NCBI GenBank assembly: GCA_005878515.1
Contig: VBLZ01000054.1
Coordinates: 1 to 12,620 of the forward strand
Reading direction: 5' to 3'
From: Methanobacteriota archaeon
Lineage (GTDB): Archaea > Thermoplasmatota > Thermoplasmata > RBG-16-68-12
DNA: 12,620 nt
Below the pieces are notes generated by a model that did no database searches, was not told the origin of the DNA, and saw nothing but the letters and a program-made list of their open reading frames with translations. This document shows positions 1 through 5,798 of this stretch, in pieces. The translations under genes and the position numbers were made by a program. Each line of letters begins with the position of its first letter. The stretch's first letter is position 1.

Positions 1-124
1 AGGCTCCGCCAACCATGGATCGGCGTTCGAGGACCAGCACCTTGAGGCCGGCCTTCGCGAGGTACGCGGCCGCGACGAGACCGTTGTGACCTCCGCCGAC
101 GATGATTGCATCCGTGGACGCCAT
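1..124 (-). CDS. FAD-dependent oxidoreductase, CrtI/PYROXD2-like (N-terminal fragment, runs off left edge)
   Basis: Reading the minus strand from an ATG at 124-122 gives 41 codons open to the window edge. The peptide starts MASTDAIIVGGGHNGLVAAA and continues to an acidic second strand (LVLERR) and a VGGA turn. This is the Rossmann FAD-binding start of COG1233 oxidoreductases (phytoene-desaturase-like, PYROXD2-like), with GxGxxG in the form GGGHNG at residues 9-14. It is closely similar to the starts of the two complete oxidoreductases at 1485 and 3081, so it is a third paralogue. It lies 48 nt downstream of the GcvT-like gene on the same strand. No Shine-Dalgarno site precedes the ATG, but a TATA-like TTTATC sits about 30 nt upstream, which fits a leaderless transcript. 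The reaction and substrate cannot be read from this fragment. Confidence 0.88.
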   Translation of the reverse strand, partial: MASTDAIIVGGGHNGLVAAAYLAKAGLKVLVLERRSMVGGA

Positions 125-145
125 GGCAAACGCCGGTAACCGCCG

Positions 146-161
146 ACCCCGATAAAGGGGT
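146..161 (-). promoter_or_regulatory. TATA-like box inside a small inverted repeat, ahead of the 1-124 oxidoreductase
   Basis: On the minus strand this reads ACCCC-TTTATC-GGGGT: a 5-bp stem (146-150 with 157-161) enclosing the hexamer TTTATC (151-156). The hexamer is centred about 30 nt upstream of the ATG at 124, the usual place for an archaeal TATA element if transcription starts at or just before the ATG. The same repeat could instead be a weak hairpin after the GcvT-like gene, whose stop is at 175-173. There is no T-run after the stem, so I favour the promoter reading. Confidence 0.45.
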
Positions 162-172
162 TGCCGCGCGGC

Positions 173-1360
173 TCAGGCTTTCTTTCGCTCCGGCTCGAAG
201 AACGGTCGCTCGACCACCGTCGCGGGTGCCCGGTGTCGCTCCCACTCGACGGCTACTTCGATCTCGATGCGGGTTCCGGGCCGCGAATACGGGGAAGCGA
301 CGGTCGCGATTGCGATATACCGCTTTAACAGCGGTGACCAGCAACCGCTCGTTGCCCAGCCAATCTGACGATAGCCGGAGTAGAGCGGCACTTTCTCCCG
401 CCACGGTTCGGTAGGAGGCTGCGGTGGAAGACCCATGTCCCAATAGAAACGCTCCACGGTCTGCCAATCGATCTGGAGTCCGACCGTGCGGCGCGCGGGA
501 CCGCGCTTCTGTTCCTCGAGGAGGGCCTTCCGTCCTATGAACGGACCTTTGTTCGCCGCGAGCGTCCAGTCGAGGCTGAGTTCCAACGGCGAGTACATCT
601 GCGCGTCGATGACCGCCTTCCGCGAGGGCATGTACTCGACCTCCGCGAGGATGAGCCCGGCCTCGATCCGTGCGATGTCGAGGGCGAGCATCCCCGCGGG
701 CGTGATGTCGTGTCCCTGACCCAGCTTCATGACCGTGTCCCACAACGCCTCGGCCCGTTCACGTTCGACCCAGATCTCGTATCCCAGGTCGCCGGTGTAT
801 CCGGTCCGCGAGATTTGCACGGGAATGCCATCGAACTTCGTCTGGACGAACCGGAAGTACTTCAGTTTCTGAACGGCGCCGTCCGCAGCCTCGAGCAAGA
901 TCGCCCGGGACGAGGGCCCTTGGAGCGCGAGCGCCCCGATGTCTTCGGAGACGTCGGTCACCTCGGCGTCCAGTCCCATCCCCGCGTCTTGGAGCCATTT
1001 CAGATTCGGCTCCGCGGACGTCATCCGGAAGGAGCCGTCCCCGAAATTCCAGAGCGTGCCGTCGTCGACCGTCTTGCCGCGTTCATCGCACCATGGCGTG
1101 TAGTAGATCTGTCCCTTCGCGAGTTTCGACGCATCGCGGGTGACGACCTTGTTCACGAGGTGAAGGGCATCCTTCCCGTTGATCAGGTACTTGTAGAGCG
1201 GCGAGACGTCGAGCAGTCCCGCGGAGTGGCGGATCGCGTAATACTCCATCTCCGGGACGAGGGAGTACGAGGAGGCCGCAAGATATCCGGACCATCCCCG
1301 CCATTCCCAGCTGTCGCACAATGCCGACGTCCGCGAATGAAACGGTGAACCGCGCCGCAC
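173..1360 (-). CDS. GcvT-like aminomethyltransferase family protein (folate-dependent C1 transfer)
   Basis: 395 aa, close to the usual GcvT-family length (about 360-400). Known members carry a methylene or methyl group between an amine or sulfonium substrate and tetrahydrofolate: glycine-cleavage T protein, the C-terminal parts of dimethylglycine/sarcosine dehydrogenases, and DmdA. Visible family signatures: EYYAIRHSAGLLDVS (39-53), VDDGT (98-102) with the aspartate pair where GcvT has its folate/catalytic Asp, ALQGPSSR (145-152), SRTGYTGDLGYEI (184-196), RIEAGLIL (231-238), FIGR (274-277), then a C-terminal GCV_T_C barrel with IGWATSGCWSPLLKRYIAIA (333-352). The N-terminal stretch rich in Trp (WEWRGWSGYL) is unlike canonical T protein and typical of a side family. 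The start is the GTG at 1360 because AGGAGG precedes it; the open frame continues upstream to 1729, but that stretch runs antisense through the start of the divergent gene. No other glycine-cleavage genes are present, so a true glycine-cleavage role is unlikely. Confidence 0.88.
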   Translation of the reverse strand: MRRGSPFHSRTSALCDSWEWRGWSGYLAASSYSLVPEMEYYAIRHSAGLLDVSPLYKYLINGKDALHLVNKVVTRDASKLAKGQIYYTPWCDERGKTVDDGTLWNFGDGSFRMTSAEPNLKWLQDAGMGLDAEVTDVSEDIGALALQGPSSRAILLEAADGAVQKLKYFRFVQTKFDGIPVQISRTGYTGDLGYEIWVERERAEALWDTVMKLGQGHDITPAGMLALDIARIEAGLILAEVEYMPSRKAVIDAQMYSPLELSLDWTLAANKGPFIGRKALLEEQKRGPARRTVGLQIDWQTVERFYWDMGLPPQPPTEPWREKVPLYSGYRQIGWATSGCWSPLLKRYIAIATVASPYSRPGTRIEIEVAVEWERHRAPATVVERPFFEPERKKA

Positions 1361-1364
1361 GATT

Positions 1365-1370
1365 CCTCCT
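1365..1370 (-). promoter_or_regulatory. Shine-Dalgarno site that fixes the GcvT-like start
   Basis: The minus strand reads AGGAGGAATC directly before GTG (1360-1358). The purine-rich core is 4 nt from the start codon and is the strongest ribosome-binding site in the window. It supports the 395-residue form over the longer open frame. Confidence 0.7.
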
Positions 1371-1388
1371 CCGGGCGGACGCGCACCG

Positions 1389-1405
1389 CGAATAAACGAT
1401 ATAAC
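1389..1405. promoter_or_regulatory. Shared AT-rich divergent promoter region
   Basis: A 17-nt AT-rich island (cgaataaacgatataac) sits in very GC-rich DNA between two divergent genes. On the minus strand it offers TTATATCG and TTTATTCG, centred about 42 and 32 nt upstream of the GcvT-like GTG. On the plus strand it offers GATATAAC, about 83 nt ahead of the GTG at 1485, which would leave a leader of roughly 55 nt. One island could thus serve both directions. Which TATA is used cannot be decided from sequence alone. Confidence 0.5.
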
Positions 1406-1484
1406 CCCTCCCCCGTTACCTCGCGCGGCCCGCCGCGCCCGCGGAGTGTTGCCGACGCGACGCGCCTTGAATGAGGTCGGCATC

Positions 1485-3077
1485 GTGGCGCGAGCGTATG
1501 ACGCCATTGTGATCGGAGGAGGCCACAACGGCCTCACGACGGCCGCGTATCTGGCCCAGGCGGGCAAGAAAGTCGTCGTCCTCGAGCGCCGGCACGTCCT
1601 CGGAGGCGCCGCGGTCACCGAGGAAGTGTACCCGGGATTCAAGTTCACCGTCTGCTCGTACGTGTGCAGCCTCCTCCGGCCGCAGATCATCCGAGATCTC
1701 GACCTGCCCTCGCACGGCTTCGAGGTCATCCCGCAGGAATCGAGCTTCCTGCCCCTGCCCGATGGACGATACCTCTTCTACCGCGGGGACGAGGAAGACA
1801 CGTTCCAGGCGGTCGCCAAGTTCTCGCGGCGCGACGCGGAGGCCATGCCGAAATTCGGTCGCTTGATGGCCCGCATGGCGAAGTTCATCGCACCGACCCT
1901 CACGATGACGCCGCCCGATGTGGGCTCGCTGAATCCCTCGGAGATCCGGAAGCTCCTCGCGCTGAACAAGCAGGTCCAGACGCTGACGGAGGACGAACTG
2001 TACACCTTCGCGCGGCTCATGACGATGAGCGCCGCCGACTACCTCGATGAGTGGTTCGAAACGGATGTGGTCAAGGCGAGCCTTTGTTCAAGCGGCATCA
2101 TCGGTACGATGCTCGGGCCGCGTTCGCCCGGAACCGCGTACGTGCTGATGCACCACTACATGGGCGAGATCGACGGCGCGTACCGTTCGTGGGGCTACGT
2201 CCGCGGCGGGATGGGGATGGTCAGCGAGTCGATTGCACGCGCGGCCCGCCTCTTCGGCGCGGAGATCCGGGTGAATGCCGAGGTGCGACACATCCTAGTG
2301 CAGGACGGCCGCGCGACTGGCGTGGAACTGGCGAGCGGGGAGAAGCTCTACGCAAAGGTGATCGCATCCGGCGCCGACCCGAAGCGGACCTTCCTGAAGA
2401 TGATCGAGAAGTCCGACCTCCCCGCCGACTTCGTGCGGGGCATCGAGAACTTCAAGATCGAAGGATCCTCCGGCAAGGTCAATCTCGCCCTCAAGGAGGC
2501 ACCGAGCTTTTCGTGCCTCCCCGGCAATGGAGTCCATCTCCAGGGCGCCATCTCGATCGGACCGAGCGTGGACTACATCGAGAAAGCCTACGACGACGCG
2601 AAGTACGGCGACTACTCGCACCGACCGTACGTCGACATGTGCGTCCCGTCGACCCTCGATCCGACCTTGGCGCCGCCGGGAAAGCACCTCATGTCGTGTT
2701 TCATCCAATATGCCCCGTACACCTTGCGGAAGGGCACGTGGGAGGAACGGCGCGAGGCGTTCGGGGACACGGTCCTCGACACCCTCGAGGAGTACATCCC
2801 GAACCTCCGGAAGATCATCCTCCACCGGCAGGTGCTGAGCCCCTGGGACCTCGAGCAGATGATCGGCCTGACGGGCGGGAATATCTTCCACGGAGAGCTC
2901 ACCCCGGACCAGCTGCTCTTCCTCCGTCCAACGGCTGGATGGGCCCAGTACCGCATGCCGCTCAAAGGACTCTACCTCTGCGGCTCCGGCGCCCACCCCG
3001 GCGGCGGCGTGATGGGCGCGCCCGGCCTCAACGCGGCGCGGGAAATCCTGAAAGACTGGTCCCTCCTGCGGGTGTGA
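1485..3077 (+). CDS. FAD-dependent oxidoreductase, CrtI/PYROXD2-like (paralogue 1)
   Basis: 530 aa from the GTG at 1485, which has GAGGT 7 nt upstream; an in-frame GTG at 1446 is possible but has no ribosome-binding site and would add 13 residues ahead of the FAD strand. The N-terminus carries GGGHNGL (11-17) and VVVLERR (30-36), whose Glu normally contacts the FAD adenosine ribose, followed by LGGAAVTEE. The C-terminus has the second FAD signature GLYLCGSGAHPGGGVMGAPG. Length and motifs match the COG1233 PYROXD2-like branch rather than classical carotenoid desaturases, and no carotenoid genes are nearby. No signal peptide or membrane segment is evident, so it is probably cytosolic. The next gene starts 3 nt after its stop and encodes a clear paralogue, so the two are surely co-transcribed and may form a hetero-oligomer. 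Substrate unknown. Confidence 0.9.
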   Translation: MARAYDAIVIGGGHNGLTTAAYLAQAGKKVVVLERRHVLGGAAVTEEVYPGFKFTVCSYVCSLLRPQIIRDLDLPSHGFEVIPQESSFLPLPDGRYLFYRGDEEDTFQAVAKFSRRDAEAMPKFGRLMARMAKFIAPTLTMTPPDVGSLNPSEIRKLLALNKQVQTLTEDELYTFARLMTMSAADYLDEWFETDVVKASLCSSGIIGTMLGPRSPGTAYVLMHHYMGEIDGAYRSWGYVRGGMGMVSESIARAARLFGAEIRVNAEVRHILVQDGRATGVELASGEKLYAKVIASGADPKRTFLKMIEKSDLPADFVRGIENFKIEGSSGKVNLALKEAPSFSCLPGNGVHLQGAISIGPSVDYIEKAYDDAKYGDYSHRPYVDMCVPSTLDPTLAPPGKHLMSCFIQYAPYTLRKGTWEERREAFGDTVLDTLEEYIPNLRKIILHRQVLSPWDLEQMIGLTGGNIFHGELTPDQLLFLRPTAGWAQYRMPLKGLYLCGSGAHPGGGVMGAPGLNAAREILKDWSLLRV

Positions 3078-3080
3078 CCC

Positions 3081-4658
3081 TTGGCCGAGGCGTATGACGT
3101 CGTAATCGTGGGCGGCGGCCACAACGGCCTCGTGGCGGCCACGTACCTCGCGCGCGCCCGACGCCGAGTGCTTGTCCTCGAGAAACGCACCACGGTCGGC
3201 GGCCCCGCCGCGACGGAGGAGATTGCTCCCGGTTTCCGCGGACCCACCGGAGCGTCCTTGTGCGGCCTGTTACGGCCGGAGGTCGTCGAGGATCTGAACC
3301 TGGCCGCGCGCGGGGTGCAATTCATCCGGCCGGACCTCGACGTCGTCGCTCTGGGCGACGGCCGGGCGCTTCCCATCTGGAGGGATGTCCAGAAGACCGC
3401 GAAGGGCCTCGCTTCGGTCTCGGCGAAGGATGCGGAGGCGTATCCTCGATTCATCGAATTCCTGACCCAATTCGCCGAGGCCTTGGATCCGATTCTCGCC
3501 ATGACGCCGCCGAGTCTCCCCTCGCCGAGTTGGGGGGAAGGCGTCTCGCTGTTCCGTCGCGCGCTCCGGTTGCGGCGTCTCGGCAAGCACGTGATGCAAC
3601 AGATGCTCCGTGTCCCTCCGATGTCGATCCGCGATTTCCTGAACGAGTGGTTCGAGACGGAGCTGTTGAAGGCGAACTTCGCGGTCGACGGATTGGTGGG
3701 GACCTACGAAGGGCCGTTCTCCCCGGGCACCGCCTTCGGACTGGTCCCGCGGTTCCGGCCCGATGTCCACGGGACCGGCTCGGCGTTCGTGCGGGGCGGC
3801 CTGGGTGCGCTCGCGAACGCGCTCGGCCAAGCGGCCCGCGACACCGGCGTAACGATTCGGACCGGCGCGGAGGTGACGCGCATCGTGAGCGCCGACGGAC
3901 GCGTGACCGGGGTCGAGGTGGACGGTGGCGGGACGGTCGCCGCGCGTGTCGTCGCGTCGACCGCCGACCCGAAACGGACGTTCCTCCACCTGGTCGAGCC
4001 CGGGGAGCTCGGACCGGAATTCCTGAACCACGTGAGGAACTTCGAGATGAACGGGGTCGTGGCGAAAGTCAACTTCGCCCTCGATGGCGCGCCGCGATGG
4101 TCCCTCAATGGCGACGGGATGCCGCCTCACTTCCGTGTGTGCCCCTCGCTCGAATACATCGAGCGCGCGTACGATGATGCGAAGTACGGAAAGCCTTCGA
4201 CCGCGCCGTTCCTCGATGTGACGGTCCCGACCGTCGTCGATCCGGATCTCGCCCCTCCGGGGAAGCACGTGATGTCAGTCCTCGTGCAATACGCTCCGTT
4301 TGCGCTGCGGCGCGGCGAGTGGGCCGCGGAGGGCGAGAAACTCGCCGACCGCGCGACGGCCATCCTCGAAGAGTACGTACCCGGCCTGAAGCGCTTGATC
4401 CTCCACCGGCAGGTCCTCACGCCGGTCGACTTGCAGGAGCGGTTCGGGCTGACCGAGGGCCACATCTACCATGGCGAGATGACGCTGGACCAATCCTTGG
4501 TCCTCCGTCCGGTCCCCGGTTGGTCTCGCTACCGGACGCCCGTCGAGGGATTGTACCTGTGCGGGTCGGGCGCACACCCCGGCGGAGGAATCACAGGGGC
4601 CCCGGGTTACAACGCGGCGCGGGAGATCCTGAAAGACTGGGCCAAGCTTTCCGCCTGA
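3081..4658 (+). CDS. FAD-dependent oxidoreductase, CrtI/PYROXD2-like (paralogue 2)
   Basis: 525 aa, starting with TTG at 3081 only 3 nt after the preceding stop. The TTG is required because GGGHNGL already lies at residues 11-17 and no other start precedes it; GGTGTGA just upstream is a weak ribosome-binding match. It matches paralogue 1 along its whole length: MTPP, (D/N)EWFET, a YIE(K/R)AYDDAKYG block, APPGKH(L/V)MS, ILHRQVL and GLYLCGSGAHPGGG are shared. FAD binding is expected from GGGHNGL, the acidic strand end LVLEKR and the C-terminal glycine-rich signature. A segment after MTPP reads SLPSPSWGEG and is unlike the paralogue, though the spacing between flanking conserved blocks is the same (43 residues). 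Tandem duplication followed by divergence is the simplest history. Substrate and acceptor are unknown; co-transcription with paralogue 1 and divergence from the GcvT-like gene suggest a joint pathway. Confidence 0.9.
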   Translation: MAEAYDVVIVGGGHNGLVAATYLARARRRVLVLEKRTTVGGPAATEEIAPGFRGPTGASLCGLLRPEVVEDLNLAARGVQFIRPDLDVVALGDGRALPIWRDVQKTAKGLASVSAKDAEAYPRFIEFLTQFAEALDPILAMTPPSLPSPSWGEGVSLFRRALRLRRLGKHVMQQMLRVPPMSIRDFLNEWFETELLKANFAVDGLVGTYEGPFSPGTAFGLVPRFRPDVHGTGSAFVRGGLGALANALGQAARDTGVTIRTGAEVTRIVSADGRVTGVEVDGGGTVAARVVASTADPKRTFLHLVEPGELGPEFLNHVRNFEMNGVVAKVNFALDGAPRWSLNGDGMPPHFRVCPSLEYIERAYDDAKYGKPSTAPFLDVTVPTVVDPDLAPPGKHVMSVLVQYAPFALRRGEWAAEGEKLADRATAILEEYVPGLKRLILHRQVLTPVDLQERFGLTEGHIYHGEMTLDQSLVLRPVPGWSRYRTPVEGLYLCGSGAHPGGGITGAPGYNAAREILKDWAKLSA

Positions 4659-4729
4659 TTCGGCCACCGGGGTTGCCTCGGACGGAGCCGGGCAATCCTT
4701 GAAATGGCACGGACGGTTCGGAGCCGCCG

Positions 4730-5191
4730 ATGGCCGACCTGCTCCAACCTGGCACCCTCGCTCCCGACTTCGAGGGGACGAACCAGGACGGCGTCCCGAT
4801 CCGCCTTCGGGATTTCCGCGGCAAGCCGGTCGTGCTGTTCTTCTATCCGGAGGATGACACGGCCGGATGCACGCGCGAGGCCTGCGCCTTCCGGGACGAC
4901 ATGGCCGCGTTCCGAGCGATCGGGGCCGTGGTATTGGGCGTGAGCGTTCAGGGTGAGGCGTCCCACCGCGCGTTCCGAGAGAAATATCATCTGACGTTCG
5001 ATCTGGTGGCCGACCCGGACAAACGAATCACCCAGGCGTACAACGCGTTGGGGTTCCTGGGCGTGGCCAAGCGCGTGACGTACGTCATCGGGCCGGACGG
5101 AACAATCGTCGCGGCATACCGGACCGTCGATCCGAAGTCGCACAGTCAGGAAGCGTTGGCCATCATCGCGAAAGCGGGCGCGAAGAAATGA
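4730..5191 (+). CDS. bcp: Peroxiredoxin, Bcp/PrxQ type (thioredoxin-dependent peroxidase)
   Basis: 153 aa, the usual PrxQ length. It should reduce hydrogen peroxide or organic hydroperoxides using thioredoxin-like donors in the cytosol. The peroxidatic cysteine is C47 in FFYPEDDTAGCTREAC, with the partner C52 five residues on, the spacing of the atypical 2-Cys PrxQ class. Supporting blocks are the N-terminal LAPDFEGTNQDG, the GVSVQG strand and VTYVIGPDG with a conserved-position Arg at 115. The ATG at 4730 is preceded by GGAG (4720-4723) at a 6-nt spacing. A 71-nt gap separates it from the flavoenzyme upstream; no convincing TATA box is visible there, so read-through from the oxidoreductase operon is possible. 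That would suit removal of peroxide made by flavoenzymes (inference). Its stop overlaps the next start. Confidence 0.95.
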   Translation: MADLLQPGTLAPDFEGTNQDGVPIRLRDFRGKPVVLFFYPEDDTAGCTREACAFRDDMAAFRAIGAVVLGVSVQGEASHRAFREKYHLTFDLVADPDKRITQAYNALGFLGVAKRVTYVIGPDGTIVAAYRTVDPKSHSQEALAIIAKAGAKK

Positions 5192-5721
5192 GCCCAAAAG
5201 CCCTGAACCTCCCGGACGTCCAGATCCCCCGGATCGTTCGCCTCAAGTACCGCCCGTTCCTCGATTACTTCAAAGGGTTCGAGGACGTCGAGGCTGTCCG
5301 GGGGATCTTCGGACCGCAGACGAAAGCCGCGCTCCGAAGGCTCAAGGTCGAGTTCTTCTCTTCGAAGTGGGGCTATATGGGGGTCAGCGACGAGGACGGC
5401 CACCTCGTGGTCTCGACGCACTACCTACGGACAGGGAACCGGCGGGACATCTACCTCGACGTGGTCCACGAGCTCGTCCATGTCCGACAGTTCAAGGAAG
5501 GGAAGGAACTGTTCCCGGAGGGTTTCAACTACCCGGACGCCCCCACGGAGATCGAAGCCTACCGGGTGTGCATTACCGAAGGCCGCCGTTTGGGCATGAC
5601 CGATCGGGAGTTGTTCCAGTACCTCAAGGTCGAGTGGATGGACGAAAAGGACCTTCGGAAGCTGGCCGGAAACGTCGGGGTGAAGGCCCCGCCGAAACCT
5701 CGAGACCGGCGAAGGCAGTAG
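5188..5721 (+). CDS. Unknown small protein with HExxH zincin-like motif
   Basis: 177 aa of no family I can name. It starts in an ATGA overlap with the peroxiredoxin stop, so the two genes are translationally coupled. Its central helix reads DVVHELVHVRQF (91-102), with HELVH at 94-98: the HExxH signature of zinc metallopeptidases. A plausible third ligand follows in TEIEAYR (120-126), where E121 or E123 is 23-25 residues after the second His, the spacing expected for a gluzincin-like site. The N-terminal half contains FGPQTKAALRRLKVEFF (41-57) and a beta-rich WGYMGVSDEDGHLVVST stretch. The last 20 residues are basic and proline-rich (tail PRDRRRQ). No signal peptide or membrane segment is seen, so it should be cytosolic. 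Either an active minimal protease or a non-peptidase zinc protein is possible. Confidence 0.85.
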   Translation: MSPKALNLPDVQIPRIVRLKYRPFLDYFKGFEDVEAVRGIFGPQTKAALRRLKVEFFSSKWGYMGVSDEDGHLVVSTHYLRTGNRRDIYLDVVHELVHVRQFKEGKELFPEGFNYPDAPTEIEAYRVCITEGRRLGMTDRELFQYLKVEWMDEKDLRKLAGNVGVKAPPKPRDRRRQ

Positions 5722-5784
5722 GCGAATGCGATTCCAGACGAAGGGTCAGGCCGTCTTCCGTGCTATAGTTAAACGACCATAACC

Positions 5785-5798
5785 CGAGTCAAGACTCG
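5785..5798. repeat. Short perfect inverted repeat at the polymerase stop codon
   Basis: CGAGTC-AA-GACTCG, two 6-bp arms with a 2-nt centre, covers the stop codon of the polymerase gene (5791-5789 on the minus strand) in the gap between convergent genes. It might mark the 3' end of one transcript, but the loop is too short for a good RNA hairpin and no T-run follows. The rest of the 67-nt convergent gap (5722-5788) holds only an AT-rich patch (ctatagttaaac). Confidence 0.3.

Noticed and set aside
173..1360. Assignment as the true glycine-cleavage T protein (gcvT)
   Set aside because: No gcvH, gcvP or lipoylation genes are nearby, and the Trp-rich N-terminus and flavoenzyme neighbours indicate a side family with a different substrate.
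1361..1729. N-terminal extension of the GcvT-like ORF to give 518 residues
   Set aside because: The extension is antisense to the start of the divergent oxidoreductase, crosses the promoter island, has a low-complexity Arg/Pro-rich composition and lies upstream of a strong AGGAGG-GTG start.
2051..3097. 348-codon plus-strand ORF in another frame
   Set aside because: Overlaps paralogue 1 entirely; very rich in Arg, Pro and Gly with no recognisable motif.
3270..4268. 332-codon minus-strand ORF
   Set aside because: Shadow of paralogue 2 on the opposite strand; no motif or start signal, and Arg/Glu/Asp/His-rich composition.
1485..4658. Carotenoid desaturases (crtI) for the tandem pair
   Set aside because: Motifs and C-terminal signature fit the PYROXD2-like branch, and there is no phytoene synthase, cyclase or prenyltransferase in the window.
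5759..5785. AT-rich patch (ctatagttaaac) as a promoter
   Set aside because: It lies between two convergent gene ends, and either direction would drive antisense transcription; no gene starts at a fitting distance.
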